Shown here piece after piece: positions 7,696 through 15,965 of a stretch of 64,000 bases of DNA. The notes under the pieces are model-generated. The model was not told where the DNA came from. It saw only the letters and a program-made list of their open reading frames with translations, and searched no databases. The DNA comes from Paenibacillus kobensis NBRC 15729 (lineage in GTDB: Bacteria > Bacillota > Bacilli > Paenibacillales > Paenibacillaceae): the NCBI RefSeq assembly GCF_004000825.1, contig NZ_BILZ01000011.1, positions 45,779 through 109,778 of the forward strand. The letters run 5' to 3'. The position numbers and the translations under genes are program-made. Numbering within the stretch: the stretch's first letter is position 1; the number at the start of each line of letters is the position of its first letter.

Positions 7696-7889
7696 TTGCA
7701 TTTCATGCAATGAAAACAAACCGAATGAACCGTGTCTGAAACCCTCATTGCATTCCATACAATTAGAAAAGCTCAGTTAGTGACGAATCAAGCTCAATTG
7801 GTGCCTATTCCCCGATTCTCATTGTACGAAATACAATGGAGCTACATTTTCTGCTCTATGCGAGAGTTTTCATTGCATGTAATGCAATG
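7696..7889. repeat. Array of four phased palindromes (locus 2)
   Basis: Four 19-bp palindromes: CATTGCATTTCATGCAATG (7696-7714), CATTGCATTCCATACAATT (7746-7764), CATTGTACGAAATACAATG (7820-7838) and CATTGCATGTAATGCAATG (7871-7889). Centre spacing is 50, 74 and 51 bp. The inner 13 bases fit the same TGYAYNNNRTRCA core as locus 1, but the outer bases are AT/AT instead of C/G. It lies between the MITE and thiL. Function unknown. Confidence 0.7.
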
Positions 7890-8048
7890 GAAACTTCATA
7901 AACGGGTCCTAAGGCAGCGCCATCGCCGGATCGGCTTCAATTTCCGCTTGCTGCAGAGCGCGGCACTGTTGTTGCGGCAGTCGGCACAGCCCGATATAAT
8001 AAGGTCAACGCAAGAACAGGACGAATGCGGCATGGAGGCGAAGGGGAG

Positions 8049-9107
8049 TTGGACGAGTTCGCGAGCATCGGCCATTGGACGGCCGGGCGCCAGTCCGCGC
8101 AATGGCAGCAGGAACGGGGCGTCGTGCTCGGCATCGGCGACGATGCGGCTGTAGTGGAAGCGGCGGGGGAACCGGCTGCGGCTTGGCAATGGGTGTTGGC
8201 TGTCGATACGATGGTCGAGACCGTTCATTTTAACGACACCACGATGTCGGAGCCGGACATAGGCTTCAAAGCTCTGGCCGCCAATGTCAGCGACATTGCG
8301 GCGATGGGCGGCTTGCCTCGGCATGCTCTTGTGTCAGTCAGTGTGCCGAAGAGCTGGGGTCCGGAGCGCATGCGGCGGCTATACGACGGTTTATATGAAT
8401 GCGCTGACCGTTACGGGGTCGCGGTCATCGGCGGCGATACCACTTCGTCGCCGCAGCATCTCGTCATCGCGGTAACCGTCGTCGGTACGGTGGAGGCGGG
8501 TCATGCCCTCCGAAGGTCCGGCGCGAAGCCAGGCCATCTCGTCTTTCTGACGGGGCCGGTCGGATTATCCGCAGCGGGCTTGCACGGTCTGCTTCACAGC
8601 AGGAACGGAGCGGGCCATGATGGGGAGTTGGGATCGGCGCCGGATACGCTTGTTCGGGCGCACCGCCGTCCAGCTCCATCCGTACGTGCCGGACGGCTGC
8701 TGATGCAGCGCGGCACGTGCTCGTCGCTGAACGATGTCAGCGACGGCCTGGCAAGCGAGGCGTGGGAGATCGCCGAGTCGTCGGGCGTACGGCTCGTGCT
8801 GCGGGACCGGGAGCTGCCGCGCAGCGGAGCGCTAATGTCTTATGCGGCAGACGCGGGACATGACCCGCTTGATTGGATGCTGCACGGCGGCGAAGATTAT
8901 GTGCTGCTCGGGACGATTGAGGCGGCGGATGCGGCGGCAGCGAAGTCGGCATTCGCCGCAGAAGGCATTCCTTTCTATATTGTAGGTGAAATTGAAGAAG
9001 GATCTCCTGATGTCGAGCTTATCGTCAGCGTGCCTGCTGCGGCAGGAGGGGCGACTGCGGAGCGAAGACGGCATGTGCCGAAGCGGGGATACAATCATTT
9101 TACATGA
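8049..9107 (+). CDS. thiL: Thiamine-monophosphate kinase
   Basis: ATP-dependent kinase turning thiamine phosphate into thiamine diphosphate. Motifs in order: VVLGIGDDAAVV (about residue 25), AVDTMVETVHF, AANVSDIAAMGG (Mg-binding Asp residues), DVSDGLASEA and GGEDYVLLG. I start at TTG 8049 (M)DEFASI, as in typical ThiL; GGAGG lies ten bases before it. An ATG at 8025 in the same frame is the alternative. It heads a cluster with tsaE, tsaB, rimI and tsaD, the same order as B. subtilis ydiA-ydiE. The gap to tsaE is 27 bases, so co-transcription is likely. Confidence 0.93.
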   Translation: MDEFASIGHWTAGRQSAQWQQERGVVLGIGDDAAVVEAAGEPAAAWQWVLAVDTMVETVHFNDTTMSEPDIGFKALAANVSDIAAMGGLPRHALVSVSVPKSWGPERMRRLYDGLYECADRYGVAVIGGDTTSSPQHLVIAVTVVGTVEAGHALRRSGAKPGHLVFLTGPVGLSAAGLHGLLHSRNGAGHDGELGSAPDTLVRAHRRPAPSVRAGRLLMQRGTCSSLNDVSDGLASEAWEIAESSGVRLVLRDRELPRSGALMSYAADAGHDPLDWMLHGGEDYVLLGTIEAADAAAAKSAFAAEGIPFYIVGEIEEGSPDVELIVSVPAAAGGATAERRRHVPKRGYNHFT

Positions 9108-9134
9108 GCGGATTAATAAGGGAACGGTGAACGT

Positions 9135-9644
9135 ATGCGAAATGAAACAAAGGCAGAAGCGGCATGGGAAGGCCATAGCGAAGCGGATACGGTCTGGCTG
9201 GCCGAGCGGCTGGCAGGTTGGTCGGAACCGGGAACGGTGCTGGCGCTGGACGGCGATCTGGGTGCGGGGAAGACGCGTTTCTCGCAAGCATTCGCGGCTG
9301 CGCTCGGGGTGCCGGGCATCGTGAATAGTCCGACGTTCACGATTATTAAAGAATATGAAGGGCAGCGAATGCCTTTTTATCATATGGACGTCTACCGGTT
9401 GTCGCTGGATGAGGCGGACGATCTGGGGTTGGACGAATATTTCTTCGGCGAAGGCGTTACGATTGTGGAATGGGCGAGTCTGATTGAAGAGCTGCTGCCG
9501 CCGCAAAGGCTGCACGTCAGACTATCGCATCTTGGCAGCGAGAGCAGACGTTATGAGCTTCGCGGTGTCGGTGACCGCTGTGCGGCTTTCATCCGCGAAC
9601 TGGCGGCTCAGCGCGGCGGCGAAGTTGGGGAGGAACAGCAATGA
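9135..9644 (+). CDS. tsaE: tRNA t6A biosynthesis ATPase TsaE
   Basis: 169 residues with a Walker A motif GDLGAGKT at about residues 40-47, then [12 protein letters not shown] and HMDVYRL, all typical of TsaE. It forms the bacterial t6A complex with TsaB and TsaD, where its ATPase activity supports turnover during threonylcarbamoylation of A37 in ANN-decoding tRNAs. The stop overlaps the tsaB start (ATGA at 9641), so translation is coupled. Confidence 0.95.
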   Translation: MRNETKAEAAWEGHSEADTVWLAERLAGWSEPGTVLALDGDLGAGKTRFSQAFAAALGVPGIVNSPTFTIIKEYEGQRMPFYHMDVYRLSLDEADDLGLDEYFFGEGVTIVEWASLIEELLPPQRLHVRLSHLGSESRRYELRGVGDRCAAFIRELAAQRGGEVGEEQQ

Positions 9645-10525
9645 ACGGAATGAGTAAAGCGCAGACGGCGGCGGCTTCGCCGGTTGTCGTCGCGTTGGAT
9701 ACGTCAACGGCAGCGATGTCGATGGCAATTGTGCGGGGACGCGAAGTGCTTGGCGAGGTGCAATCGATGGCGGACCGGAACCACTCCGTCGAGGTCGTGA
9801 CGAAGCTGAAGCAGTTGATGGCGTCCTGCGGCGTTGCGGCAGAGTCGCTCGATGCTATAGCAGTCGGCCGCGGACCGGGTTCCTATACGGGGATGCGGAT
9901 CGGCGTCACGGTCGCGAAGACGCTGGCGTGGGCATGGTCGAAGCCAATCGTTGGCGTGTCGAGTCTCGAAGCGCTTGCATATGGCAGCCGGGTAGAGGAC
10001 AGCGCAGGTCTGCATTGGATTGTGCCGATTATGGATGCAAGGCGCGGACAAGTGTATACGGCGGCTTTTGCATACGATTCGGGCGGAACGGACGGCGTAG
10101 AAGCTGATCACGGCAGCTGGGGGCGACTGGACCGCGACGGAATCCGGATGATGAACGAATGGGCAGATGCACTGTATGAGCGGGTGAAGCCGGCCGAAGT
10201 GGAGCAAGAGGAACGAGCTGGAACTCTAGCTCCAACGATGACCGTGTCCGATCGCGGAAGGATTCCGGCTTCGATTACGATTTGCGGCGAGCTGTCGAAG
10301 CATGAGGAGGAAGCGGAGCGGCTGAAGCAGCTGTGCGAAGGGGCAGGCGTGCGCGTTGTGCTGTCGCCGGTCTTGATAGAAGGTCGCAGCGTTGCCTTGC
10401 TGGGGCTTGAACGGGTATTGCGGGAAGAGCATGACGACGTTCATAGCTTCGTCCCGAACTATACGCAGCTGACCGAAGCGGAAGTGAAGCTGAAGGAGAA
10501 GCAGGCGGAGCGTGATGGGCAATGA
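9641..10525 (+). CDS. tsaB: tRNA t6A biosynthesis scaffold protein TsaB
   Basis: 294 residues of the ASKHA fold, without the metal site of TsaD. Visible motifs are VVALDTSTAAMSMAI, GRGPGSYTGMRIGV and KPIVGVSSLEAL. TsaB bridges TsaD and TsaE and is needed for t6A formation. It is longer than the roughly 230-residue homologues because of an insertion at about residues 145-200 rich in Glu and Gly. Start and stop both overlap neighbours. Confidence 0.93.
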   Translation: MNGMSKAQTAAASPVVVALDTSTAAMSMAIVRGREVLGEVQSMADRNHSVEVVTKLKQLMASCGVAAESLDAIAVGRGPGSYTGMRIGVTVAKTLAWAWSKPIVGVSSLEALAYGSRVEDSAGLHWIVPIMDARRGQVYTAAFAYDSGGTDGVEADHGSWGRLDRDGIRMMNEWADALYERVKPAEVEQEERAGTLAPTMTVSDRGRIPASITICGELSKHEEEAERLKQLCEGAGVRVVLSPVLIEGRSVALLGLERVLREEHDDVHSFVPNYTQLTEAEVKLKEKQAERDGQ

Positions 10526-11031
10526 TGGAGGCAAGTATGTATGAAGCGGCAGAGGTTACGTTTCGCGCGATGCTCATGAGTGATGTGCCGGTTATCGTAA
10601 TGATCGAGCAGGAGGCGTTCACGACGCCTTGGTCGGCGGAGGCGTTCACGAATGAGTTGTCGCATAACCATTTTGCCCGATATATGGTTATGGAAGACGC
10701 CACGGGCATCATCGGCTATGGCGGTATGTGGACCATCATCGATGAAGCTCATGTGACGAATATCGCAGTGCGCCAGGACAGGCGCGGCAGAGGGCTCGGC
10801 GAGCGGCTGCTGCGGCGGATGAAGGAGCAAGCGGCTGAATACGGCATGCACCGGATGACGCTTGAGGTTCGTGTATCGAACGAACGCGCGCAGCGGCTGT
10901 ATGAGCGGCTCGGCTTCGAGCCGGCAGGCATTCGGCCGGGTTATTATTCGGACAATAATGAAGATGCGCTCATTATGTGGGTGGAATTAAGCAAGTCCGG
11001 ACGGGAGTTCAGCGATAATGAATATATCTAA
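10522..11031 (+). CDS. rimI: Ribosomal-protein S18 alanine N-acetyltransferase-like GNAT enzyme
   Basis: 169 residues of the GNAT fold. The acetyl-CoA pyrophosphate loop is RRGRGLGERLL (about residues 90-100), followed by LEVRVSNERAQRLYERLGFEPAG, the RimI signature. It is predicted to acetylate an N-terminal Ala, classically of ribosomal protein S18; the substrate here is by family only. It overlaps tsaB by four bases and tsaD by fourteen. Confidence 0.9.
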   Translation: MMEASMYEAAEVTFRAMLMSDVPVIVMIEQEAFTTPWSAEAFTNELSHNHFARYMVMEDATGIIGYGGMWTIIDEAHVTNIAVRQDRRGRGLGERLLRRMKEQAAEYGMHRMTLEVRVSNERAQRLYERLGFEPAGIRPGYYSDNNEDALIMWVELSKSGREFSDNEYI

Positions 11032-12124
11032 CAACCAGATACAGCAGGTGCACGAACAAGGGCAGGGACTGGTGCAAGCTCGGGGGCAGGAAGGAAGCCT
11101 TCTTCTTGCGATCGAGACGAGCTGCGACGAGACGTCGGTGGCGGTCGTCCGGGACGGGCGGCATATTATGTCCAACGTCATTTCGAGTCAGATCGATACG
11201 CACCGCAAGTTCGGCGGCGTCGTGCCCGAGATCGCTTCCCGGAAGCATGTCGAGACGATCACGCAGATGATGGAAGCCGCGCTTGAACAGGCGGGCGTTC
11301 AGCCGGGAGATCTGTCCGCGATCGCGGTGACGCAGGGGCCAGGCCTTGTCGGCGCGCTGCTTGTCGGCGGCGTCGCGGCTAAGACGTATGCGATGGCGCT
11401 CGATATCCCGCTGATAGGCACGCATCATATTGCGGGGCACATTTACGCCAATGCGCTTGTGCATGACATCGTCTACCCTTGCGTAGCGCTTGTCGTGTCG
11501 GGCGGGCATACCGAGCTCGTCGTGTTGGAGCGGGAAGGGTCCTTCAAGATCGTAGGCCGCACGCGCGACGACGCTGTCGGCGAGGCCTATGATAAAGTGG
11601 CGCGGGCGCTCGATTTTCCGTATCCGGGCGGCCCGCATATCGATAAACTGGCGCTCTCGGCAGAGGACGTCATCGAGCTTCCGCGTGCTTGGCTGGAGCC
11701 GGACTCGTACGATTTCTCCTTGAGCGGCTTGAAGTCGGCCGTACTCGCTGCTATCAACCAAGCTCGCATGAAGGGCGAGACACTGCGGACGGCCGCTCTT
11801 GCACGCGGCTTCCAAGAGTCCGTCATCGACGTGCTTGTCGGCAAAGCGATGCGGGCAGTCGAGGCGTTCGGCGCGCGGCAGCTGTTGCTGTGCGGCGGCG
11901 TTGCGGCTAACCGCGGCCTTCGTGCCGCTCTCGCCGCGCGCTGCGAGGCGGAGGGTGTTCCGCTGCTCGTGCCGCCTTTTGAGCTGTGCACCGACAATGG
12001 CGCCATGATCGCGGCAGCAGCTCATCTGAAATGGAAGAACGGCGAATTTACTTCGCTCGATATGAAGGCCGATCCGCTCCTCTCGCTGGAAGAGTGGTCA
12101 GTTGCAGCAAAGCCGGTCGATTGA
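11018..12124 (+). CDS. tsaD: tRNA N6-adenosine threonylcarbamoyltransferase TsaD
   Basis: 368 residues; the enzyme that transfers the threonylcarbamoyl group to A37. The iron-binding HHIAGH motif is at about residues 136-141. IETSCDETSVAVV precedes it, and LCGGVAANRGLR and CTDNGAMIAAA follow. The first 25 residues are a Gln/Gly-rich extension not usual in the family; a later start near the IETSCDE segment lacks a good ribosome site, so I keep 11018. Last gene of the thiL-tsa unit; a terminator overlaps its stop codon. Confidence 0.95.
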   Translation: MNISNNQIQQVHEQGQGLVQARGQEGSLLLAIETSCDETSVAVVRDGRHIMSNVISSQIDTHRKFGGVVPEIASRKHVETITQMMEAALEQAGVQPGDLSAIAVTQGPGLVGALLVGGVAAKTYAMALDIPLIGTHHIAGHIYANALVHDIVYPCVALVVSGGHTELVVLEREGSFKIVGRTRDDAVGEAYDKVARALDFPYPGGPHIDKLALSAEDVIELPRAWLEPDSYDFSLSGLKSAVLAAINQARMKGETLRTAALARGFQESVIDVLVGKAMRAVEAFGARQLLLCGGVAANRGLRAALAARCEAEGVPLLVPPFELCTDNGAMIAAAAHLKWKNGEFTSLDMKADPLLSLEEWSVAAKPVD

Positions 12125-12136
12125 CCGGCTTTTTTG
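12109..12136 (+). terminator. Terminator overlapping the tsaD stop codon
   Basis: Perfect 10-bp stem AAAGCCGGTC/GACCGGCTTT with a four-base loop and a T-run. The tsaD TGA lies in the stem. Confidence 0.85.
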
Positions 12137-12265
12137 TATGTTCCGCTGCTGCTGCGCAACTCGGGCTAACTGCGTGCGTCTTAATTAACGAGCCTCATAT
12201 CTGTTGCACAACTGGCTGTATCTCGATGGTGTGCGCTGCAGAATATGTTGCTGGATTCACCGGGC

Positions 12266-12508
12266 ATAAGAGTTTTTGCAAACGCTTAATCGAATACGAA
12301 CACGGTGTTTGGCAGGATAGGAGATCATGTGAAGCTCTTAAATTCGTCAATGAGTATGACAGATACGAATAAGAGTCCCAGAGAGACACTTATCATAGCT
12401 CAAGAGGCGATATTGCTTGCCTAGTGCAGACGTAAGAGTCTTTGGCAGACTCTTATATGTGTGCGAACATTGCGTGTGGCAGGATAAGAGACCTTAATAG
12501 GCTCTTAG
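12266..12508. repeat. Array of five phased palindromes (locus 3)
   Basis: Five 25-bp units with arms ATAAGAG and CTCTTAT (variants allowed) around an 11-base middle start at 12266, 12317, 12369, 12432 and 12484. Centres are 51, 52, 63 and 52 bp apart. Smaller dyads sit near some midpoints: AACACGGTGTT centred at 12304 (exact midpoint 12303.5) and ATTCGT/ACGAAT arms centred at 12356. The short flank GGCAGGATA precedes units 2 and 5. The arm sequence is unrelated to loci 1 and 2, but the spacing is the same. Intergenic between tsaD and a methyltransferase. Confidence 0.7.
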
Positions 12509-12560
12509 AGGGAGTCGCTATAATAGACTATGACAACAACCTGTTAGGAGGAACAAGACG

Positions 12561-13295
12561 ATGAAACAGAACAAATATGATGATTCGAGCTTCTTTACGA
12601 ACTACAGTCAGATGGCAAGGTCGATCGGCGGACTGGATGCAGCGGGCGAATGGACGACCTTCCGCTCGATGCTGCCGGAGTTGAGGGACAAGAGAGTGCT
12701 CGACCTTGGCTGCGGCTTCGGCTGGCATTGCCGTTATGCTCGTGAACAACACGCGAGCTCGGTGCTCGGAATCGATTTATCGGACAACATGTTGGCACGT
12801 GCCCGAGAAATGACGGACGATCCGAACATTGAGTATCGGCGCCAAGCGATTGAAGACATTGAGCTAACTGGGGAACAATTCGATGTTGTCCTCAGCTCGC
12901 TCGCGATTCACTATGTGGAGCGGTTTGATCTGTTGTGCAGCAAAGTGTACGACAGTCTGGTGCCGGGAGGGAACTTCTTGCTTTCGGTCGAACACCCGAT
13001 CTTTACGGCGCTTGCTGCGCAAGATTGGCACTACGGCCCGCAAGGCGAGAAGCTTCATTGGCCGGTCGATAATTACCACCATGAAGGACCGCGCGAGGCG
13101 AGATTTCTCGATCACGATGTCGTGAAGTATCATCGGACGGTGTCCTCTTATTTGAATGAGCTCATAGAGTCCGGCTTCACCGTAACCAAGCTGTCGGAGC
13201 TTCAGCCGACGCAGCAAATGCTGGAGAGCAATCCGGCGTGGCAGGAGGAAACTCGTCGTCCGATGTTCTTGCTTATTGCGGCTGTGAAGAAATAA
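12561..13295 (+). CDS. Class I SAM-dependent methyltransferase
   Basis: 244 residues. Motif I VLDLGCGFGWHCRYA (about residues 47-61), an acidic residue at GIDLSDNM, and LSSLAIHYVE and LVPGGNFLLSVEHP downstream are typical of small-molecule methyltransferases of the UbiE/YjhP type. The substrate cannot be inferred. The start ATG follows TAGGAGGAA at good spacing. It stands alone after palindrome array locus 3 and ends before a strong hairpin terminator. In B. subtilis nothing comparable lies at this point of the ydi cluster, so it belongs to an inserted segment. Confidence 0.8.
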   Translation: MKQNKYDDSSFFTNYSQMARSIGGLDAAGEWTTFRSMLPELRDKRVLDLGCGFGWHCRYAREQHASSVLGIDLSDNMLARAREMTDDPNIEYRRQAIEDIELTGEQFDVVLSSLAIHYVERFDLLCSKVYDSLVPGGNFLLSVEHPIFTALAAQDWHYGPQGEKLHWPVDNYHHEGPREARFLDHDVVKYHRTVSSYLNELIESGFTVTKLSELQPTQQMLESNPAWQEETRRPMFLLIAAVKK

Positions 13296-13377
13296 TGCCG
13301 GCGCGCAAGGCGAACCGATGTGCACCGATCGATGGCTTGGCTTAATTGTGGATTTAATAACTGAGGCGTTTCGAGGC

Positions 13378-13419
13378 GACAAATCGTGTAAAGGCAAAAT
13401 ACACGGTTTGTCTTTTTTT
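13378..13419 (+). terminator. Terminator after the methyltransferase; left copy of a flanking pair
   Basis: GACAAATCGTGT pairs with ACACGGTTTGTC, followed by seven T. About 60 bases around it resemble the element at 15270-15330 on the other side of the CBM2 gene. Confidence 0.75.
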
Positions 13420-13706
13420 ATGGGCTGCAAAGTCCCCCTGCTCTCACGCCTATGCAACTGCGCTAATTCGTCAGAACGGTATGTTCCTTACGAAGGAAGC
13501 GGTAACAATCAGATGTGGTGAATACGATGCAATGTTAGTTCCATAGGAACATATTTACATATCGAATGGGAGTCAGTCGATCGGCAGACAAGCAGCGTGT
13601 CTGGTTAACCGAGCGGACAAATGAATGCCTTAGGGCTGATATCTAATTGGAAAACGTTGGCTGTATAATGAATTGTGTGTAAGCATCCAGGAGGTGAGAA
13701 AGAGGA

Positions 13707-13865
13707 ATGACAAAGGCAATCGAGTCTAAAGGGCGGCAGACAGCGAGCAACCAAGAGACAAAATGAAAGTGCTTACATGCGATGCGGTCGATTGCCATCG
13801 TTGTCATTTTAATGCTTGCTGTAAGAGCAATTCGTCGTTACCTTTCGGAAAAGGAGGATTCATAG
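13707..13865 (+). other. Possible small membrane-peptide gene interrupted by an in-frame TGA
   Basis: An excellent Shine-Dalgarno (AGGAGGTGAG) precedes an ATG at 13707. The frame reads 19 codons to a TGA at 13764-13766, then continues open to a TAG at 13863. The second part encodes MRSIAIVVILMLAVRAIRRY, a clear hydrophobic segment with a basic end. Read through, it would be a tail-anchored peptide of about 51 residues. It may be a decayed small gene, or two tiny frames. An ATG overlapping the TGA opens another frame that runs into the CBM2 gene. Confidence 0.35.
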
Positions 13866-13927
13866 ACTACTTACATCCAAATGAGCGTACTCGTTCAATC
13901 ATTATGATTTTGAAGGGAGTCAAAGTA

Positions 13928-15121
13928 ATGGAAAGTATGATTGCTAGACCGTCCAAGAAGACGCTTCTGTATGGGTTGATCCTTAGTCTATTGTTGACAT
14001 CCGTATGGATGGCTTTTGTGATGAAGCCGACTTCTGCCGCTTCAGCTGCCGACTGTCAGGCTACGTGGAAGCTCGATAATTCATGGCCCGGCGGTTACCA
14101 GGCATCCGTTACGGTAACCAATCTTGGGACGTCATCGATCAGTACTTGGAATGTCAAATTTACGCTGGCTTCGGGCCAGACGATATCGAATGCGTGGAAC
14201 GCTAAGTTGACTGGAACCACGGGCACTGTCACAGCGAATGATGCAGGGTACAACGGCAACCTCGCTCCTAACGCTAGCACGAGCTTTGGCTATCAGGCTA
14301 GCAGCTCAGGTACGGCGACCGCTCCGACCAGCTGGATTGTCAACGGCGTCGCCTGCGACTCGAGTACACCGCCAACTACGCCGCCAACCACGCCACCTAC
14401 TACGCCGCCAACCACACCGCCTACGACGCCGACAGGCTGTAACGGCGCCGCGGTCTGCGACAGCTTCGAGAATCAAACCGGCAGCGCGCCATCCGGCAAT
14501 TGGTCGGTGACTGCGCAGAACTGCTCGGGCACTGGCACCGTGACCGTCGACCGCACGAAGTCGCATTCCGGCAGCACCTCGATGCGTGTCAACGGCGGAG
14601 TAGGCTACTGTAACCACGTGTTCCTGACCAACACCAGCGCGATGGCCGGACTCGGACCGAACTGGTACGCCCGGTTCTGGGTCTATCATACGACCTTGCT
14701 GCCTCAAGGACACGTCACGTTCCTCGCTATGAAGGACTCGACGACGGGCAAGGACCTCCGCATGGGCGGACAAAATTCTGCTCTGCAGTGGAACCGTGAG
14801 AACGACGATGCCACGCTGCCTGCGCAAAGCCCGGTAGGGGTTGCGCTGAGCAAGCCGCTGCCGACGGGTTCCTGGAGTTGCGTGGAAGTAATGGCCGGCG
14901 CTGACGGTATCCGCACGTGGCTCAATGACGAGGAAATAACGGGCTTACGCGGCGATAGCACGCCAACGGCCGACGTCGACGCAACCGGATGGGGCACGAC
15001 CTATCGTCCGAAGCCGACCGATTTCCGGCTTGGTTGGGAGAGCTACGGCGGCGGCGACGATACGCTGTGGTTCGACGACATAGCGTTCAGCAGCTCGCGG
15101 ATCGGCTGCAGCAGTCAATAA
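13928..15121 (+). CDS. Secreted CBM2 plus Cip1-like carbohydrate-active protein
   Basis: 397 residues. A signal peptide (about 1-38, KKTLLYGLILSLLLTSVWMAF then an AXA-type site) is followed by a family 2 cellulose-binding module (about 40-140). It carries the usual paired Cys and Trp residues: CQATWKLDNSWPGGYQA and TSWIVNGVAC. Next comes a Pro-Thr linker of PPTT repeats and a C-terminal domain of about 225 residues. That domain starts CNGAAVCDSFEN and has the pattern of the Cip1 family (fungal Cip1 and actinobacterial relatives, fold related to glucuronan lyases). The ATG at 13928 follows GAAGGGAG and gives a clean signal peptide; an upstream ATG at 13763 is less likely. CBM2 and PT-linkers are mostly actinobacterial, which suggests lateral transfer. 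Exact activity unknown. Confidence 0.75.
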   Translation: MESMIARPSKKTLLYGLILSLLLTSVWMAFVMKPTSAASAADCQATWKLDNSWPGGYQASVTVTNLGTSSISTWNVKFTLASGQTISNAWNAKLTGTTGTVTANDAGYNGNLAPNASTSFGYQASSSGTATAPTSWIVNGVACDSSTPPTTPPTTPPTTPPTTPPTTPTGCNGAAVCDSFENQTGSAPSGNWSVTAQNCSGTGTVTVDRTKSHSGSTSMRVNGGVGYCNHVFLTNTSAMAGLGPNWYARFWVYHTTLLPQGHVTFLAMKDSTTGKDLRMGGQNSALQWNRENDDATLPAQSPVGVALSKPLPTGSWSCVEVMAGADGIRTWLNDEEITGLRGDSTPTADVDATGWGTTYRPKPTDFRLGWESYGGGDDTLWFDDIAFSSSRIGCSSQ

Positions 15122-15177
15122 CAGAACGAGGGTCAGATGCCGTTGAACGGCGGCTGACCCTCGTTTTTATTTTTTGT
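15121..15177 (+). terminator. Terminator of the CBM2/Cip1-like gene
   Basis: AACGAGGGTCAG pairs with CTGACCCTCGTT, with an inner GCCG/CGGC pairing, followed by TTTTATTTTTTG. Confidence 0.85.
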
Positions 15178-15524
15178 TAAAGCTGAAAAATAATATTGGC
15201 ATCGTAAGGCGATTCGGTGTATCAATTGATCAACGGAGAAAGATTTATAACCAAATTGTATATATAACAGCTGTGGTGTTTGAGGTAACAAATCGTGCAG
15301 CGGATAAATGACGGATTTGTCTTTTCTTTTTGATGAGGCAGAGGTCAGAATGTTTATATCGCCTGAACTTTTGCCGAGATTACCGCAGGGGGCGGACTAA
15401 CACGGGTAGACATTGAATCGTATGCTTACGGATGGTTCAGATTAGAACGACAATCAAATCGTACAGGTGAAGTTCCGTCGTATCTTCTGTCGCATTACCC
15501 AAAATTGCCCTGGAAAATTCCGAA
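15173..15524. other. Intergenic region between the CBM2 gene and the first T-box
   Basis: No convincing coding frame. At 15270-15330 lies a sequence resembling the 13366-13419 terminator region, with stem ACAAATCGT/ACGGATTTGT and a T-rich tail. The two copies flank the CBM2 gene as degenerate direct repeats. I see nothing else recognisable. Confidence 0.45.
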
Positions 15525-15553
15525 TTGACAGACGAAAAACGGTTGAATATAAT
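15525..15553 (+). promoter_or_regulatory. Consensus sigma-A promoter of the leuA leader
   Basis: TTGACA at 15525-15530, 17 bases, TATAAT at 15548-15553: a perfect match to the housekeeping consensus. It lies just upstream of the first T-box leader. Confidence 0.9.
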
Positions 15554-15564
15554 AACGTCAACAG

Positions 15565-15965
15565 ATCGCACTTGAATATCGTTCCAAACGCGACGAACAG
15601 GAGCAGTAGAAATTACCGGGATAAGCGGCTAGACCGAATGCGGTCGGCTGACATTAGAGAGCTGCGGGTCGGTGCAACGCAGCCGAAGGAATTTCGAAAC
15701 TCGCCTGGGAGCGGAATGACGGAACCGATTGGCGATGACGATGGTCATCGGCACGGCGTACGTCATTACGGCTAACCCCCGTGAGAGGGTGCGCATTCGT
15801 CTGTCCGGACATGACGAAGCGCTTAAGGTGGGCATTCCGCTCCGAACAGCATCTATCGTCTAGATGTCTCGTTCGTCGGCCGATGTCAACAAGAGTGGTA
15901 CCGCGCGGGCACACAAGCCTGTCGTCTCTTGCATTACGCAAGAGGCGGCAGGCTTTTCTTGTTGT
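15565..15965 (+). promoter_or_regulatory. T-box leader 1 (leucine, CTC specifier)
   Basis: Conserved Stem I start (GAACAGGAGCAGTA), the AGAGAGCTGCGGG bulge region, then GAAACTCGCCTGGGAGC with the Leu codon CTC at 15700-15702 in the specifier position. The T-box sequence AGTGGTACCGCG follows at about 15893. The leader ends in a terminator (AAGCCTGTCGTCTCTTGC with GCAAGAGGCGGCAGGCTT). Uncharged tRNA-Leu pairing to the specifier and T-box should favour the antiterminator. No gene follows directly: the next element is a second T-box. Confidence 0.9.

Noticed and set aside
2183..12508. CRISPR array
   Set aside because: The repeated units are short palindromes with variable cores and spacings of several sizes, and no cas gene is in the window.
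13640..13672. cre site before the CBM2 gene (TTGGAAAACGTTGGCT)
   Set aside because: One base too many between the AA and CG parts of the consensus; not convincing.
14360..14433. Tandem repeat near 14.4 kb as a separate element
   Set aside because: It is only the coding sequence of the Pro-Thr linker of the CBM2 protein.
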